This document shows positions 41,694 to 51,101 of a stretch of 64,000 nt of DNA, piece after piece. Position 1 is the stretch's first letter. Each line of letters opens with the position of its first letter. A model generated the notes under the pieces. The model did not search any database and had not been told where the DNA came from. It was given only the letters and a program-made list of their open reading frames with translations. A program made the position numbers and the translations under genes. The stretch spans positions 1 to 64,000 of the forward strand of contig NZ_FQXR01000005.1 of assembly GCF_900130025.1 (NCBI RefSeq), given 5' to 3'. The stretch is from Sporanaerobacter acetigenes DSM 13106. GTDB lineage: Bacteria; Bacillota; Clostridia; Tissierellales; Sporanaerobacteraceae.

Positions 41694-42885
41694 AAAGACA
41701 TTGTATTTAGAATGTTTTTCAGGTATAAGTGGTGATATGACAGTAGGAGCCTTGTTAGACCTAGGAGCAGATGAAAATTTGTTAAGGCAAGGATTAGATA
41801 GTTTAAAAGTTCATGGTTATGATATTAAAATTGGAAGAACTCAAAAATGTGGCATAGATGCTTGTGATTTTGATGTTGTATTGCATGAAGATGATAAGCA
41901 TACTTATGACAATGTTCACCATCATGAACACAGGAATCTATATGACATATGTAAAATAATAGATGAAGGACAGATATCTGATAGAGCAAAAGATATTGCA
42001 AAAAAAATATTTAATATTGTAGCAAAAGCTGAATCTAAAGCTCATGGAGTAGATATAGAAAAAGTTCATTTTCATGAAGTTGGTGCAATCGATTCCATTG
42101 TTGATATTGTGGCAGTGGCTATATGTATTGACAATTTGGATATTGATGAAGTTGTTGTGTCTAAAATATATGAAGGGACTGGTCATGTAAAGTGTCAGCA
42201 TGGAACAATTCCAGTTCCAGTGCCAGCTGTTACAAATATAGTTATTGACAACGCATTATCAATTAAAATTACTGATAATTCAGGTGAAATGATAACACCT
42301 ACAGGTGCAGCAATAGCTGCAGCTCTTAAGACAAAAGAAGGTTTGCCTGAAGATTGTAAAATAATAAAAATTGGACTTGGAGCAGGTAAAAAGGATTTTG
42401 AAAAAGCAAATATATTGAGAGCATTTATCATTGAAGAGGTGTCTAAAGAAGCTTCCGAAGACCACATTTGGGTGTTGGAGACCAATTTAGATGACTGTAG
42501 CGGAGAAAATCTTGGATTTGTTGTGGAAAAGCTTATGGGAAGCGGGGGAAAGGATGTTTTTTACACTCCTATTTTCATGAAAAAAAATAGACCTGGATAC
42601 AAGTTGACCGTATTGTGTGAAGAAGAAAATATTAAATCTATGGAATCAATAATATTTAAAAATACCACTTCCATAGGTATTAGAAGATATAGAACTGATA
42701 GGACAATATTGAAGCGAGAAATAATAAATATTGATAGTGAATATGGACAAGTGAGAGTTAAAGTTTGCTTTTTTGAAGGGGATAAATATTATTATCCAGA
42801 ATATGAAGATGTAAAAAGTATATGTGATAAAACAGGATTTAGTTTTAAAACTGTGTATGATAGGGTTAAATTGATATTAAGTTAA
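41686..42885 (+). CDS. larC: LarC, nickel insertion (cyclometallase) protein, single uninterrupted frame
   Basis: 399 residues. LarC inserts nickel into pyridinium-3,5-bisthiocarboxylic acid mononucleotide using CTP. The N-terminal part starts YLECFSGISGDMTVGALLDLG and contains a His-rich stretch (HEDDKHTYDNVHHHEH) and KVHFHEVGAIDSIVDIV. The C-terminal CTP-binding half has VLETNLDDCSGENLGFVVEKL and FMKKNRPGYKLTVLCEE. In Lactobacillus the two halves are joined by a programmed frameshift; here they are one continuous frame. ATG 41686 overlaps the larB end. Confidence 0.95.
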   Translation: MHKKTLYLECFSGISGDMTVGALLDLGADENLLRQGLDSLKVHGYDIKIGRTQKCGIDACDFDVVLHEDDKHTYDNVHHHEHRNLYDICKIIDEGQISDRAKDIAKKIFNIVAKAESKAHGVDIEKVHFHEVGAIDSIVDIVAVAICIDNLDIDEVVVSKIYEGTGHVKCQHGTIPVPVPAVTNIVIDNALSIKITDNSGEMITPTGAAIAAALKTKEGLPEDCKIIKIGLGAGKKDFEKANILRAFIIEEVSKEASEDHIWVLETNLDDCSGENLGFVVEKLMGSGGKDVFYTPIFMKKNRPGYKLTVLCEEENIKSMESIIFKNTTSIGIRRYRTDRTILKREIINIDSEYGQVRVKVCFFEGDKYYYPEYEDVKSICDKTGFSFKTVYDRVKLILS

Positions 42886-42923
42886 GAAGCTTTTGTTGTA
42901 AAAAATTTGGAAAGGGGTATTTT

Positions 42924-43334
42924 ATGCTGATAGAAATGAAGCCTATAGGCTATATAAAATCTCCCTATAAAAATTTAAAGGGTATACCAAGGCAAAGTAT
43001 ACTATCTGAAGATAGTGCTGTCATTGAAATATTGCCTCAATACAAGGAAGGGATCGAAGGCATCAAAGAAAATAGTTTTGGAGTGATTTTGTTTTATTTT
43101 CACAAAACTACTGGGGAGGTGCCATTAAAACAAACTCCTTATAATTCAGATGAGTTTACAGGAGTTTTTTCAACTAGATCGCCAAGAAGACCAAATGGTA
43201 TAGGAATGTCTATTGTTAAATTCATAAAAGTGGAAGAGGGTAAAATAGAAATTCAGGGGGTAGATATGGTAGATGGAACTCCGGTATTGGATATAAAACC
43301 CTATGCTCCACAGTTAAATCCAAAGGTAGAGTAA
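42924..43334 (+). CDS. TrmO/TsaA-domain S-adenosylmethionine-dependent methyltransferase
   Basis: 136 residues of the TsaA/TrmO (YaeB, Pfam UPF0066) family: MKPIGYIKSPY, GVILFYFHKT, GVFSTRSPRRPNGIGMSIVKF, VDMVDGTPVLDIKPY. E. coli TrmO methylates t6A37 in tRNA. Short copies such as this, lacking the C-terminal domain of TrmO, often sit in metal- or cofactor-related clusters in anaerobes, so a role beyond tRNA is possible. Between larC and the ABC importer; ATG 42924 after GGAAAGGGG. Confidence 0.85.
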   Translation: MLIEMKPIGYIKSPYKNLKGIPRQSILSEDSAVIEILPQYKEGIEGIKENSFGVILFYFHKTTGEVPLKQTPYNSDEFTGVFSTRSPRRPNGIGMSIVKFIKVEEGKIEIQGVDMVDGTPVLDIKPYAPQLNPKVE

Positions 43335-43353
43335 AAAGAATGGAGGAGATGAA

Positions 43354-44934
43354 ATGAAGAAAGGGTTTAAATTTTTAATTTTTATAATGATAGCTGCAAT
43401 GTTGTTGTCAGGATGCAGCAATGAAAAAAATGTAGCAACAAATCAAAAGGAAGAAACAGTAGCAAAAGGAGAAAACAAAGAGCCATTAGAAATAAATCTC
43501 CAAGGAGGAGATTGGGGATATCCTAGTCCTTATACTCATTATTCAAGAGGACCTGGAATATTTAAAATGAGATTGATATTTGATAGTTTGCTAGAAAGAG
43601 GAGAAGAAGGGCTTATTCCTTGGTTGGCAGAAAGTTGGGATATAAGTGATGATGGAAAATTATATACCTTTAAGATAAGAGAAGGTGTGAAATGGCAGGA
43701 TGGAGAACCTATGACAGCGGAAGATGTAAAGTTTTCCTTTGACTATTATTCCAAGTATCCACCTGTTTCAGATGATTTAGGTATTAGTGAAAACAATTAT
43801 ATAGAAACGATAGAAGTAGTGGATGAAAATACAGTAAATATTCAAGTAAATGAGCCAAATGCTACATTGTTAGAGAGATTTGGAACCGCAAGAATTATTC
43901 CTGAACATATATGGAAGGATGTAGATGATCCAACTAAATTTACTGATTCAAAAGCAGTAATAGGATGCGGACCATATATATTGACTGATTACAATGAAGA
44001 GCAAGGAGCATATAGATTTGAGGCTTTTAAAGATTATTGGGGTCCTAAACAAAAAGTAGATGTAATTAAATTTGTACCTGTTAGTGATTCCTTACTTTCT
44101 TTTGAGAACGGAGAAATAGACTTGACTGGAATCACTCCAGATGTACTTTCCAAATATGAAAATGATCCTCAGTATAAAGTTGTAGAAAGTCCTGCCTATT
44201 GGGGATATAAACTAGCATTAAATATGAAAAAAAGACCTGAATTCAAAGATAAAAATTTAAGACAAGCTCTAGCCTATGCTATAGACCAAGAGGAATTGGT
44301 AGAAAAAGTAGCAAGAGGAGCAGCAAGAGTTGGTAGTGCAGGATATTTGCCAGTAGAGCATGTATGGTATAACAAAGATGTAAAACAATATGATTTTGAC
44401 ATAGACAAGGCAAAAGAATTGTTAGACAATAAAACCTACAATTTCACATTGCTTACTGGAGATTCAAATCCAGAACTTAGAATTGCGGAACTTATGAAAA
44501 TAAATTTTGAAAAAGCAGGTATAAATATAGAAGTTAAGAGTGTAGATTCTAAATCAAGAGATGCAGCTATCAAAAACGGAGACTATGAAATGGCCTTAAA
44601 TGGATATGGCGGATGGGGTGGCGACCCAGATATGCTTAGAGAACAGTATAGAAGTAAAAGTGGTGAGAAAACTATATTTTCAGGTATTCCTGGTTATAGC
44701 AATGAAAAGATAGATGAATTGTGTGAAGAACAATTGCATGAAATGAACGGAGAAAAGAGAAAGGAAATTGTTTTTAAACTTCAAGAGGAAATTGCAGAAG
44801 AAATACCTCAAATTCCTATCTACAATACTACTGGATATGTTGTATTTAGGCCAGAAAAATATGATGGATGGAAACATGTATTTAACCATCATGAAGTAAC
44901 TCACAACAAAATATCTTATTTAGAAATGAAATGA
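43354..44934 (+). CDS. family-5 substrate-binding lipoprotein, probably nickel importer
   Basis: 526 residues. A lipoprotein signal with lipobox LLSGC (C21) is followed by the SBP_bac_5 domain (LIPWLAESWDISDDGKLYTFKIREGVKWQDGEPMTAEDVKF in part). The family carries peptides or nickel complexes. The position directly behind fmdE-larEBC and before a NikBC-type permease pair makes nickel likely, and the C-terminus has a His-rich stretch (HVFNHHEVTHNK). That substrate is inference; peptide transport remains possible. 19 bp after the TrmO-like gene. Confidence 0.85.
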   Translation: MKKGFKFLIFIMIAAMLLSGCSNEKNVATNQKEETVAKGENKEPLEINLQGGDWGYPSPYTHYSRGPGIFKMRLIFDSLLERGEEGLIPWLAESWDISDDGKLYTFKIREGVKWQDGEPMTAEDVKFSFDYYSKYPPVSDDLGISENNYIETIEVVDENTVNIQVNEPNATLLERFGTARIIPEHIWKDVDDPTKFTDSKAVIGCGPYILTDYNEEQGAYRFEAFKDYWGPKQKVDVIKFVPVSDSLLSFENGEIDLTGITPDVLSKYENDPQYKVVESPAYWGYKLALNMKKRPEFKDKNLRQALAYAIDQEELVEKVARGAARVGSAGYLPVEHVWYNKDVKQYDFDIDKAKELLDNKTYNFTLLTGDSNPELRIAELMKINFEKAGINIEVKSVDSKSRDAAIKNGDYEMALNGYGGWGGDPDMLREQYRSKSGEKTIFSGIPGYSNEKIDELCEEQLHEMNGEKRKEIVFKLQEEIAEEIPQIPIYNTTGYVVFRPEKYDGWKHVFNHHEVTHNKISYLEMK

Positions 44935-44944
44935 GAGAGAAAAA

Positions 44945-45916
44945 ATGAATTGTATTAAGAGAATTGTTGAATATATAATAGTGTTTTTTGTTATTATATC
45001 CTTTAATTTTTTCATCCCCAGGCTTATGCCTGGGGACCCATTTACATTTCTGTCATCTGATGAAGGCAGTGTTCACAGTTCATATACTGATGAGCAAATA
45101 GAAAAATATAAGGCCTACTATGGATTGGACAAGCCTCTTTGGGAACAATACAAAGACTATATATGCAATTTATTTCGAGGAGATTTAGGATATAGCATAT
45201 ATTACAATGAAGCTGTTTCATCTATAATACTTAAAAGAGTAGTATGGACAATTGGAATAGTAGTTATTTCTATTATTTTAAGCAGTTTGCTTGGAATATT
45301 TGTTGGAGCTTTTTCTGCATGGCATAGAAATAGCTCAATTGATAAAGTCATATATTCTATCATGATAGTTTTTTCAGAAATACCATCTTTTTTAATAGCC
45401 ATGCTGTTGTTGTTTGGACTAGCAGCGGATATGGGATGGTTTCCCTTATCTGGAGGAATCACTGTATTTGGAGAGTATGGAAATGTATTTGAAAAAATCA
45501 AAGATATTGTTCATCATGGCTTTTTGCCTGTATTGGCCTTGGTTTTATCCCAAACAGGAGGGTATTATTTATTGTCTAGAAATAGCATGATAACAGTTCT
45601 TTCTAAAGATTATATGCTTACAGCTGCGGGAAAAGGACTAGATAATAGAAGGATTATATTTAGACATGGTCTTAAAAATGCCATATTGCCAGTCATAACT
45701 AGGATATTCATGAATTTAGGTTCAGTATTTGGCGGGGCAATATTGGTGGAAAATGTATTTAGCTATCCTGGCATAGGACGACTTATGAGGGAAGCAGTCA
45801 TGGTTAGAGATTATGCCTTGATGCAAGGAATATTTTTAAATATATGTATTTTAGTTTTAACTATGAATTTTTTAGCGGATATAGTATGTAGAAAAATAGA
45901 CCCTAGGGTGGATTAG
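44945..45916 (+). CDS. ABC permease, DppB/NikB type
   Basis: 323 residues, six membrane helices. N-terminal PRLMPGDPF signature of the DppB/NikB group and the EAA-type loop AAGKGLDNRRIIFRHGLKNAILPV contacting the ATPase. First permease of the importer, 10 bp after the binding protein and immediately followed by the second permease. Confidence 0.92.
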   Translation: MNCIKRIVEYIIVFFVIISFNFFIPRLMPGDPFTFLSSDEGSVHSSYTDEQIEKYKAYYGLDKPLWEQYKDYICNLFRGDLGYSIYYNEAVSSIILKRVVWTIGIVVISIILSSLLGIFVGAFSAWHRNSSIDKVIYSIMIVFSEIPSFLIAMLLLFGLAADMGWFPLSGGITVFGEYGNVFEKIKDIVHHGFLPVLALVLSQTGGYYLLSRNSMITVLSKDYMLTAAGKGLDNRRIIFRHGLKNAILPVITRIFMNLGSVFGGAILVENVFSYPGIGRLMREAVMVRDYALMQGIFLNICILVLTMNFLADIVCRKIDPRVD

Positions 45917-46753
45917 ATGAAAAAAGAAAAATTAAAATTCAGTAGCTTTTCGAATTTAGGTAAAATAGCAATTTTATTTATGATATTGCTCATATTTATG
46001 GCCATATTTTCCCCATACGTATGTTCACATCCTTACAATTTACCTTCAGGTTCTCCTTTTGAACCTCCCAATGGCGTTCATTGGTTTGGAACAGATGATT
46101 TAGGTATGGACTTGTTTTCCCAAATATGCTATGGGGCGAGGATTAGTTTGTTAGTTGGAATATCTGCTGCTTTGATTGCAGGGATTGGTGGAGGGATATT
46201 GGGCATATTGGCAGGATATTATGGTGGAATTATAGACAAGATCATTATGAGAATAGTAGATATAATGATAGTACTTCCAGATTTGCCTATGATGATAATA
46301 TTGGGGGCTTTTTTTGGACCCAGTATCAAAAATATAATTTTTGTATTAGCTTTTTTTTCTTGGACTGGTCCAGCTAGAATAGTCAGATCAAAAGTATTAT
46401 CTATGAAAAAAGAAAATTACATACTTGTAGCAGAAAGTTATGGAGCGGGATTTGGATACTTGCTATTTAAACATTTTATCCCTGAAATATTACCTATTCT
46501 CATGGTGACAATCATAAAACTCACTAGCAAAGCCATAGTGGCTGAAGCGGGATTGGCTTTTCTAGGTCTTGGAGATCCAACATCAAAGAGTTGGGGACTC
46601 ATTTTAAATCATGCTATCAATTTTCGAGGAATATATTTTACGGATTTTTGGAAGTGGTGGGTAATGGCGCCTTTAATAGCTATAATCTTTTTAGTTCTTT
46701 CCATAGCCATAATAAGTAGAGATTTAGAAAAAATATTGAATGAAAAATTGTAA
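45917..46753 (+). CDS. ABC permease, DppC/NikC type
   Basis: 278 residues. N-terminal HWFGTDDLGMDLFSQICYGARISLLVG is diagnostic of DppC/NikC permeases, and the EAA loop is VAESYGAGFGYLLFKHFIPEILPI. Five to six membrane helices. ATG directly abuts the stop of the NikB-type gene, so translation is coupled. Confidence 0.93.
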   Translation: MKKEKLKFSSFSNLGKIAILFMILLIFMAIFSPYVCSHPYNLPSGSPFEPPNGVHWFGTDDLGMDLFSQICYGARISLLVGISAALIAGIGGGILGILAGYYGGIIDKIIMRIVDIMIVLPDLPMMIILGAFFGPSIKNIIFVLAFFSWTGPARIVRSKVLSMKKENYILVAESYGAGFGYLLFKHFIPEILPILMVTIIKLTSKAIVAEAGLAFLGLGDPTSKSWGLILNHAINFRGIYFTDFWKWWVMAPLIAIIFLVLSIAIISRDLEKILNEKL

Positions 46754-46764
46754 AGAGGTGGATT

Positions 46765-48477
46765 ATGTATAAGTCTTTGTTAAGAGTAGAACATCTTTCG
46801 GTAGATTATAAATTGAATAATGGAGAAGTCAATGCTGTAAGAGATGTAAGCTTTAGTCTCAACAAAGGGGATAGCTTAGGAATAATAGGAGAGTCTGGTA
46901 GTGGGAAAACTTCATTGGCTATGGCACTGATGGGACTTATAAAAGAACCAGGAAAAGTAAGAGGAAATATCTATTATGAAGATGTGGATATAAATAGTCT
47001 ATCTAAAAGGGAAATTAAATCTATCCGTTGGAATAAAATTGCTTTAGTTTTCCAAAATAGTTTAGATGTTTTAAATCCACTACTTACTATTGATGAACAA
47101 ATAAGTGAAGTGATTGTAAAACATCTAAAATTATCTAAAGAAAATATATCTAAGAGAGTTAAAGAACTATTGAAAATGGTAGGGCTTTCAATAGAGACCA
47201 AAGACTACTATCCTCATCAGCTATCTGGTGGAATGAGACAAAGAGTTCTCATAGCTATGGCTCTTGCCTGTGATCCAGAAGTGCTGATAGTTGACGAGCC
47301 TACTACAGCTCTTGATGCAGTATATAAAAATGAAATAATTAAATTGCTTTCAGAACTTCATGAAGAGAAAAAATTTGCTTTATTGGTTATATCTCATGAA
47401 TTAGAAACTATTTCTCATCTCACTTCAAAAGTAAATGTAATGTATTCAGGATGTATATTAGAAAAAGGGATTACTTCTGAAGTCCTTAAAAATCCTATGC
47501 ATACTTATACTAGAGGCCTATTAGATTCTTCACCAGTTATAAATCCCTACAGGGATTTATGGGGAATACCTGGGGAGTCAGGAGGGTCTAAAGAATCTGG
47601 TTGTCCTTTTAGAAAAAGATGTACTCAAAGTATTGAGATATGCAATACTCAAGTACCTAAACTTGAATATGTATCATTGGAAAGACAGGTAGCTTGCCAT
47701 AGAGGAGGAATAGTCACTTTACTCGAAGGGAAAAACATCAATAAAACATATAAAAATAAAAAAACAAGCGTAAAAGCTTGTGAAAATTGCTCAATTAAAA
47801 TAAGGAGTGGAGAGATAGTAGCACTAATTGGAGAATCAGGTTCTGGCAAAACAACTTTGGCGGGTATTTTGTCTGGAACAATCCTTCCTCAAGGAGGAGA
47901 AGTTGTATTTGAAGAAAAATTGGTATCGGGAAACAATTGTACAAGTATAAAAAATGGAATGCAAATAGTATTTCAAGACCCTTTTTCATCAATAAATGAA
48001 AGATTTAGTATAGAAGAAGCCATAAGCGAACCTTTAAAGATAATAAAAGAAGATTCTTATGAAAAGATAAAAATAGAAGTAAAAAAAGCCTTGGAAGAAG
48101 TTCAGCTACCAAATGATGAAAATTTTTTAAACAGGAAATGTTACACCTTGAGTGGAGGACAAAGACAAAGAGTTTCCATAGCACGAAGTTTAGTGATGAG
48201 ACCCAAATTGTTGATAGCTGATGAAATAACTTCTATGTTAGATCCATCTACTAAAGCCAATATCATAAGACTATTAAAAGGGCTGCAAAATAAAAATGGC
48301 TTTAGTATGCTTTATATAACTCACGATTTACCTATTGCAAGAAAAATTGCAGATAGGGTTTATGTAATGCACAATGGAAAAATTGTAGAACAGGGAATTG
48401 CATCTAAAATATTTTCCGCTCCAGCAGATGATTATACAAAAAAGCTTGTTAAAGAAGGAATGTCAGAATTCAATTAA
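46765..48477 (+). CDS. fused ABC importer ATPase (DppD-DppF/NikD-NikE in one chain)
   Basis: 570 residues with two ATP-binding domains. Domain one has Walker A GESGSGKTSL, signature LSGGMRQRVLIAMAL, Walker B VLIVDEPTTALD, and the OppD-type C-terminal Cys-containing segment (GCPFRKRCTQSIEICN, ACHRGG) that can hold an iron-sulfur cluster. Domain two has GESGSGKTTL, LSGGQRQRVSIARSL and LLIADEITSMLD. Usual systems encode these as two proteins, so this is a fusion that completes the importer. Followed by a shared terminator with the convergent iron-type operon. Confidence 0.93.
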   Translation: MYKSLLRVEHLSVDYKLNNGEVNAVRDVSFSLNKGDSLGIIGESGSGKTSLAMALMGLIKEPGKVRGNIYYEDVDINSLSKREIKSIRWNKIALVFQNSLDVLNPLLTIDEQISEVIVKHLKLSKENISKRVKELLKMVGLSIETKDYYPHQLSGGMRQRVLIAMALACDPEVLIVDEPTTALDAVYKNEIIKLLSELHEEKKFALLVISHELETISHLTSKVNVMYSGCILEKGITSEVLKNPMHTYTRGLLDSSPVINPYRDLWGIPGESGGSKESGCPFRKRCTQSIEICNTQVPKLEYVSLERQVACHRGGIVTLLEGKNINKTYKNKKTSVKACENCSIKIRSGEIVALIGESGSGKTTLAGILSGTILPQGGEVVFEEKLVSGNNCTSIKNGMQIVFQDPFSSINERFSIEEAISEPLKIIKEDSYEKIKIEVKKALEEVQLPNDENFLNRKCYTLSGGQRQRVSIARSLVMRPKLLIADEITSMLDPSTKANIIRLLKGLQNKNGFSMLYITHDLPIARKIADRVYVMHNGKIVEQGIASKIFSAPADDYTKKLVKEGMSEFN

Positions 48478-48507
48478 GGGTCAAATGACCCTTAATTGAG
48501 TTTTATG
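48470..48507. terminator. bidirectional terminator
   Basis: CAATTAAGGGTCA pairs with TGACCCTTAATTG. The two convergent stop codons fall within the stem, and T-rich sequence follows. Confidence 0.85.
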
Positions 48508-49437
48508 AGCTATTTCCAAATCAATTTTGCTACCAATTAAAAAACTTGCATTTTCTTTGCCGCTTAAATTGACTTCTATATTTTTCTCTCCATCAGAAAC
48601 TATATATTCTGTATATTGACCCATGAATATTTTGTGTTTAATTGTATACTTTCCTTCAGAATTTGGTCTAAATTTAATATCTTCAGGTCTTACTAAAAAT
48701 CGGTCTCCAGAAATTTCAATTAAATTAGATTTACCAATAAAAGAAGCTACATATTCATTGGTAGGGGAAAAGTATACTTCTGAAGGGGAGCCTATTTGCA
48801 TGATATTTCCCTTGTTCATAACTACAATTTTATCTGACAAACTTAAAGCTTCACTTTGGTCATGAGTTACAAATATCATAGTAATATTCAGCTTGTTTTG
48901 TAAATCCTTTAATTCTTCTCTCATCTTTACTCTCAAGCTAGCATCTAAATTACTTAAAGGTTCATCCAGCAATAAAATTTTAGGATTTGTAGCCATAGAT
49001 CTTGCCAGTGCTACTCTTTGTTGTTGACCACCACTTAAGTTTCCAACTTTATATTTTTCATATCCAGATAGACCAACTATATTGATATACTCCATGGCAA
49101 TTTTTAAAGCTTTTTTCTTTTTTTCTTTTCTATAAAATCTAATGCCATAACTAACATTTTCCACTACATTCATATGAGGAAATAGAGCGTAGCTTTGAAA
49201 AACTGTAGACACTGGACGTTTTTCTGGCGGCAAATCTTTCATATCTTCTCCTTCAAGAAGAATTTGTCCACTATCAGCTTTTAAAAATCCGCCAATTAGA
49301 TTTAATGTAGTAGTTTTCCCACAGCCAGAAGGGCCTAAAATAGTGACAAATTCACCTTCATTCACATCTATATTTATATTTTTAACTCCATTTTCTTCAT
49401 CAAACATTTTAGTTAAATTCACCAATTTTAGAAACAT
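48481..49437 (-). CDS. ABC ATPase, ferric iron/polyamine (FbpC/PotA) type
   Basis: 318 residues. Walker A GPSGCGKTTTLN, Q-loop TVFQSYALFPHMNVVENVSYG, signature LSGGQQQRVALARSM, Walker B ILLLDEPLSNLDASLR, and a C-terminal regulatory TOBE-like domain (YVASFIGKSNLIEI, FLVRPEDIKF). Such ATPases serve FbpABC iron, AfuABC, sugar-phosphate or 2-aminoethylphosphonate importers. ATG 49437 shares its A with the permease stop TGA, eight bases after GGAG, so translation is coupled. Confidence 0.92.
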   Translation of the reverse strand: MFLKLVNLTKMFDEENGVKNINIDVNEGEFVTILGPSGCGKTTTLNLIGGFLKADSGQILLEGEDMKDLPPEKRPVSTVFQSYALFPHMNVVENVSYGIRFYRKEKKKKALKIAMEYINIVGLSGYEKYKVGNLSGGQQQRVALARSMATNPKILLLDEPLSNLDASLRVKMREELKDLQNKLNITMIFVTHDQSEALSLSDKIVVMNKGNIMQIGSPSEVYFSPTNEYVASFIGKSNLIEISGDRFLVRPEDIKFRPNSEGKYTIKHKIFMGQYTEYIVSDGEKNIEVNLSGKENASFLIGSKIDLEIAHKTQLRVI

Positions 49438-51101
49438 CAATACATCTCCTTTGCATTCAACAGCTTTATAGCAATTAAATTTACACTCACAGTGATTAAA
49501 ATCAATATGCTGGCCATCACAGAAGCAGGCCCATATTGTCCATTGGTAATGCTTTTAAACATGACTATAGATGCAACTACATTTTTAGGTGATACTAAAA
49601 ATATAATAGCTCCAACGGTAGTCATGCAAGCTGTAAAAGTATTTATAAAGCTAGTCAGAAAAACAGGTCTCAAAAGAGGAAATATAATGTTTGTAATAGT
49701 TTTAAACTTTGATGCTCCTAAATCTCTGGAGGCATCTTCTATTCTGGTATCAATTGTAGTAAATGCAGCATTGGTAGCTTTATTTGCTACTGATATATGT
49801 CTAAAAGTCGAGTTCAATATGACAATTGTAGTAGTTCCTGTAAGCAATAAAGGTTCTTTGTTAAACCCAACTATATATCCTAGTCCAAAGAAAATACCGG
49901 GTATAATATATGGCAATGCAGAGACAAATTCAATAAAACTCATCCCCTTGATTTTTCTCCTGTGAGTATAATATGACAACAAAACACCTATTACAGATGA
50001 TACGAATCCTGCTATAACTGCAAAGATTATACTTCTTAAAAAAGCAGGAGTATATGCAAACTTAACTTCTTCAAAGTGCTTTAAAGTAAAAGTTAATTTT
50101 CCTGAAGTATTTATGGAAAAGGCAGATAGAATTATACTACCATATTTAAGTACCACTATTATGAAAAAAGAAACTGTGATGAAAGTCAATACAAATTTTA
50201 ACCAAATAGGCAACTGAAAATCATAGTTCTCATTTCCAAGAGCTTTGGTGCCAGTTGCTCTGTTGTCAACACTTGTCATGTTTTTGCGATAAAATATAAA
50301 TGAAAGGATAGCAGGTGGAATCAATAGTACAGACATGGCTGCAGCTTTTCCTAAATCTCCACTAGAAAATATAGTCATATAAGTTTCAGTAGCAAGCATT
50401 TTAAACTTTCCACCGATAATTATAGGGGTTCCAAAGTCAGCCAAATTCATTGTAAAGCTTAAAAACAATACAGATAGTATAGTAGGGAAAATTGAAGGTA
50501 TGACAATATTTCTTATAGTTTGTGTAGTTATAGCTCCAAGATCCCTAGAAGCTAATATCTGCCTGGTATCAATTGAATGTAGTGCAGAAATAAGCATTAT
50601 AGAAGATAGCGGTATTCCACCTAAGGTCTGCAATAGTACAATACCCTGCCATCCATAAGGATTCACGCTTAGTCCTAATAAATTATGGGTAATGATTCCA
50701 CGACGACCAAATAGAATGATCAAGGCCAAAGAAGAAACAAAAGGTGGTGATATCATAGACAACATAAGTGCTCTATAAATAATCTTTTTAATTTCTTTTC
50801 TTTCAACAAAGGTAAAAAGAGCTATACAAAATGAAAAAATAGTTGATAAAATTGAAGAGATACCAGCTACAAATAGACTATCTTTTATTAACTTGAGATT
50901 GTCAGGATTCAATAAGTTTTTATAATTATCCAAAGTAAAAGTACCCCTATGAAAAAAGCTAGTTGAAATAACCATCACAACTGGATATAAGATAAAAAGG
51001 AGTAAACTAATAATTACAATCCAAAAAATTAATTGGTCTATTATAGAGTCAAAGGAAAGAGCAAAATTTGCTCTTTCCTTATCCATAGTATTATTTTTCA
51101 C
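49437..51101 (-). CDS. ABC permease with two fused transmembrane halves, FbpB/ThiP type
   Basis: 554 residues, about twelve membrane helices in two tandem halves. Each half carries the EAA loop: DTRQILASRDLGAITTQTIR and DTRIEDASRDLGASKFKTIT. This duplicated form is usual in iron and thiamine/phosphonate type importers. The GTG start at 51101 lies 8 bases after a GGAAGGA and overlaps the binding-protein gene by 11 bp; an ATG at 51086 is an alternative. Confidence 0.92.
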   Translation of the reverse strand: MKNNTMDKERANFALSFDSIIDQLIFWIVIISLLLFILYPVVMVISTSFFHRGTFTLDNYKNLLNPDNLKLIKDSLFVAGISSILSTIFSFCIALFTFVERKEIKKIIYRALMLSMISPPFVSSLALIILFGRRGIITHNLLGLSVNPYGWQGIVLLQTLGGIPLSSIMLISALHSIDTRQILASRDLGAITTQTIRNIVIPSIFPTILSVLFLSFTMNLADFGTPIIIGGKFKMLATETYMTIFSSGDLGKAAAMSVLLIPPAILSFIFYRKNMTSVDNRATGTKALGNENYDFQLPIWLKFVLTFITVSFFIIVVLKYGSIILSAFSINTSGKLTFTLKHFEEVKFAYTPAFLRSIIFAVIAGFVSSVIGVLLSYYTHRRKIKGMSFIEFVSALPYIIPGIFFGLGYIVGFNKEPLLLTGTTTIVILNSTFRHISVANKATNAAFTTIDTRIEDASRDLGASKFKTITNIIFPLLRPVFLTSFINTFTACMTTVGAIIFLVSPKNVVASIVMFKSITNGQYGPASVMASILILITVSVNLIAIKLLNAKEMY

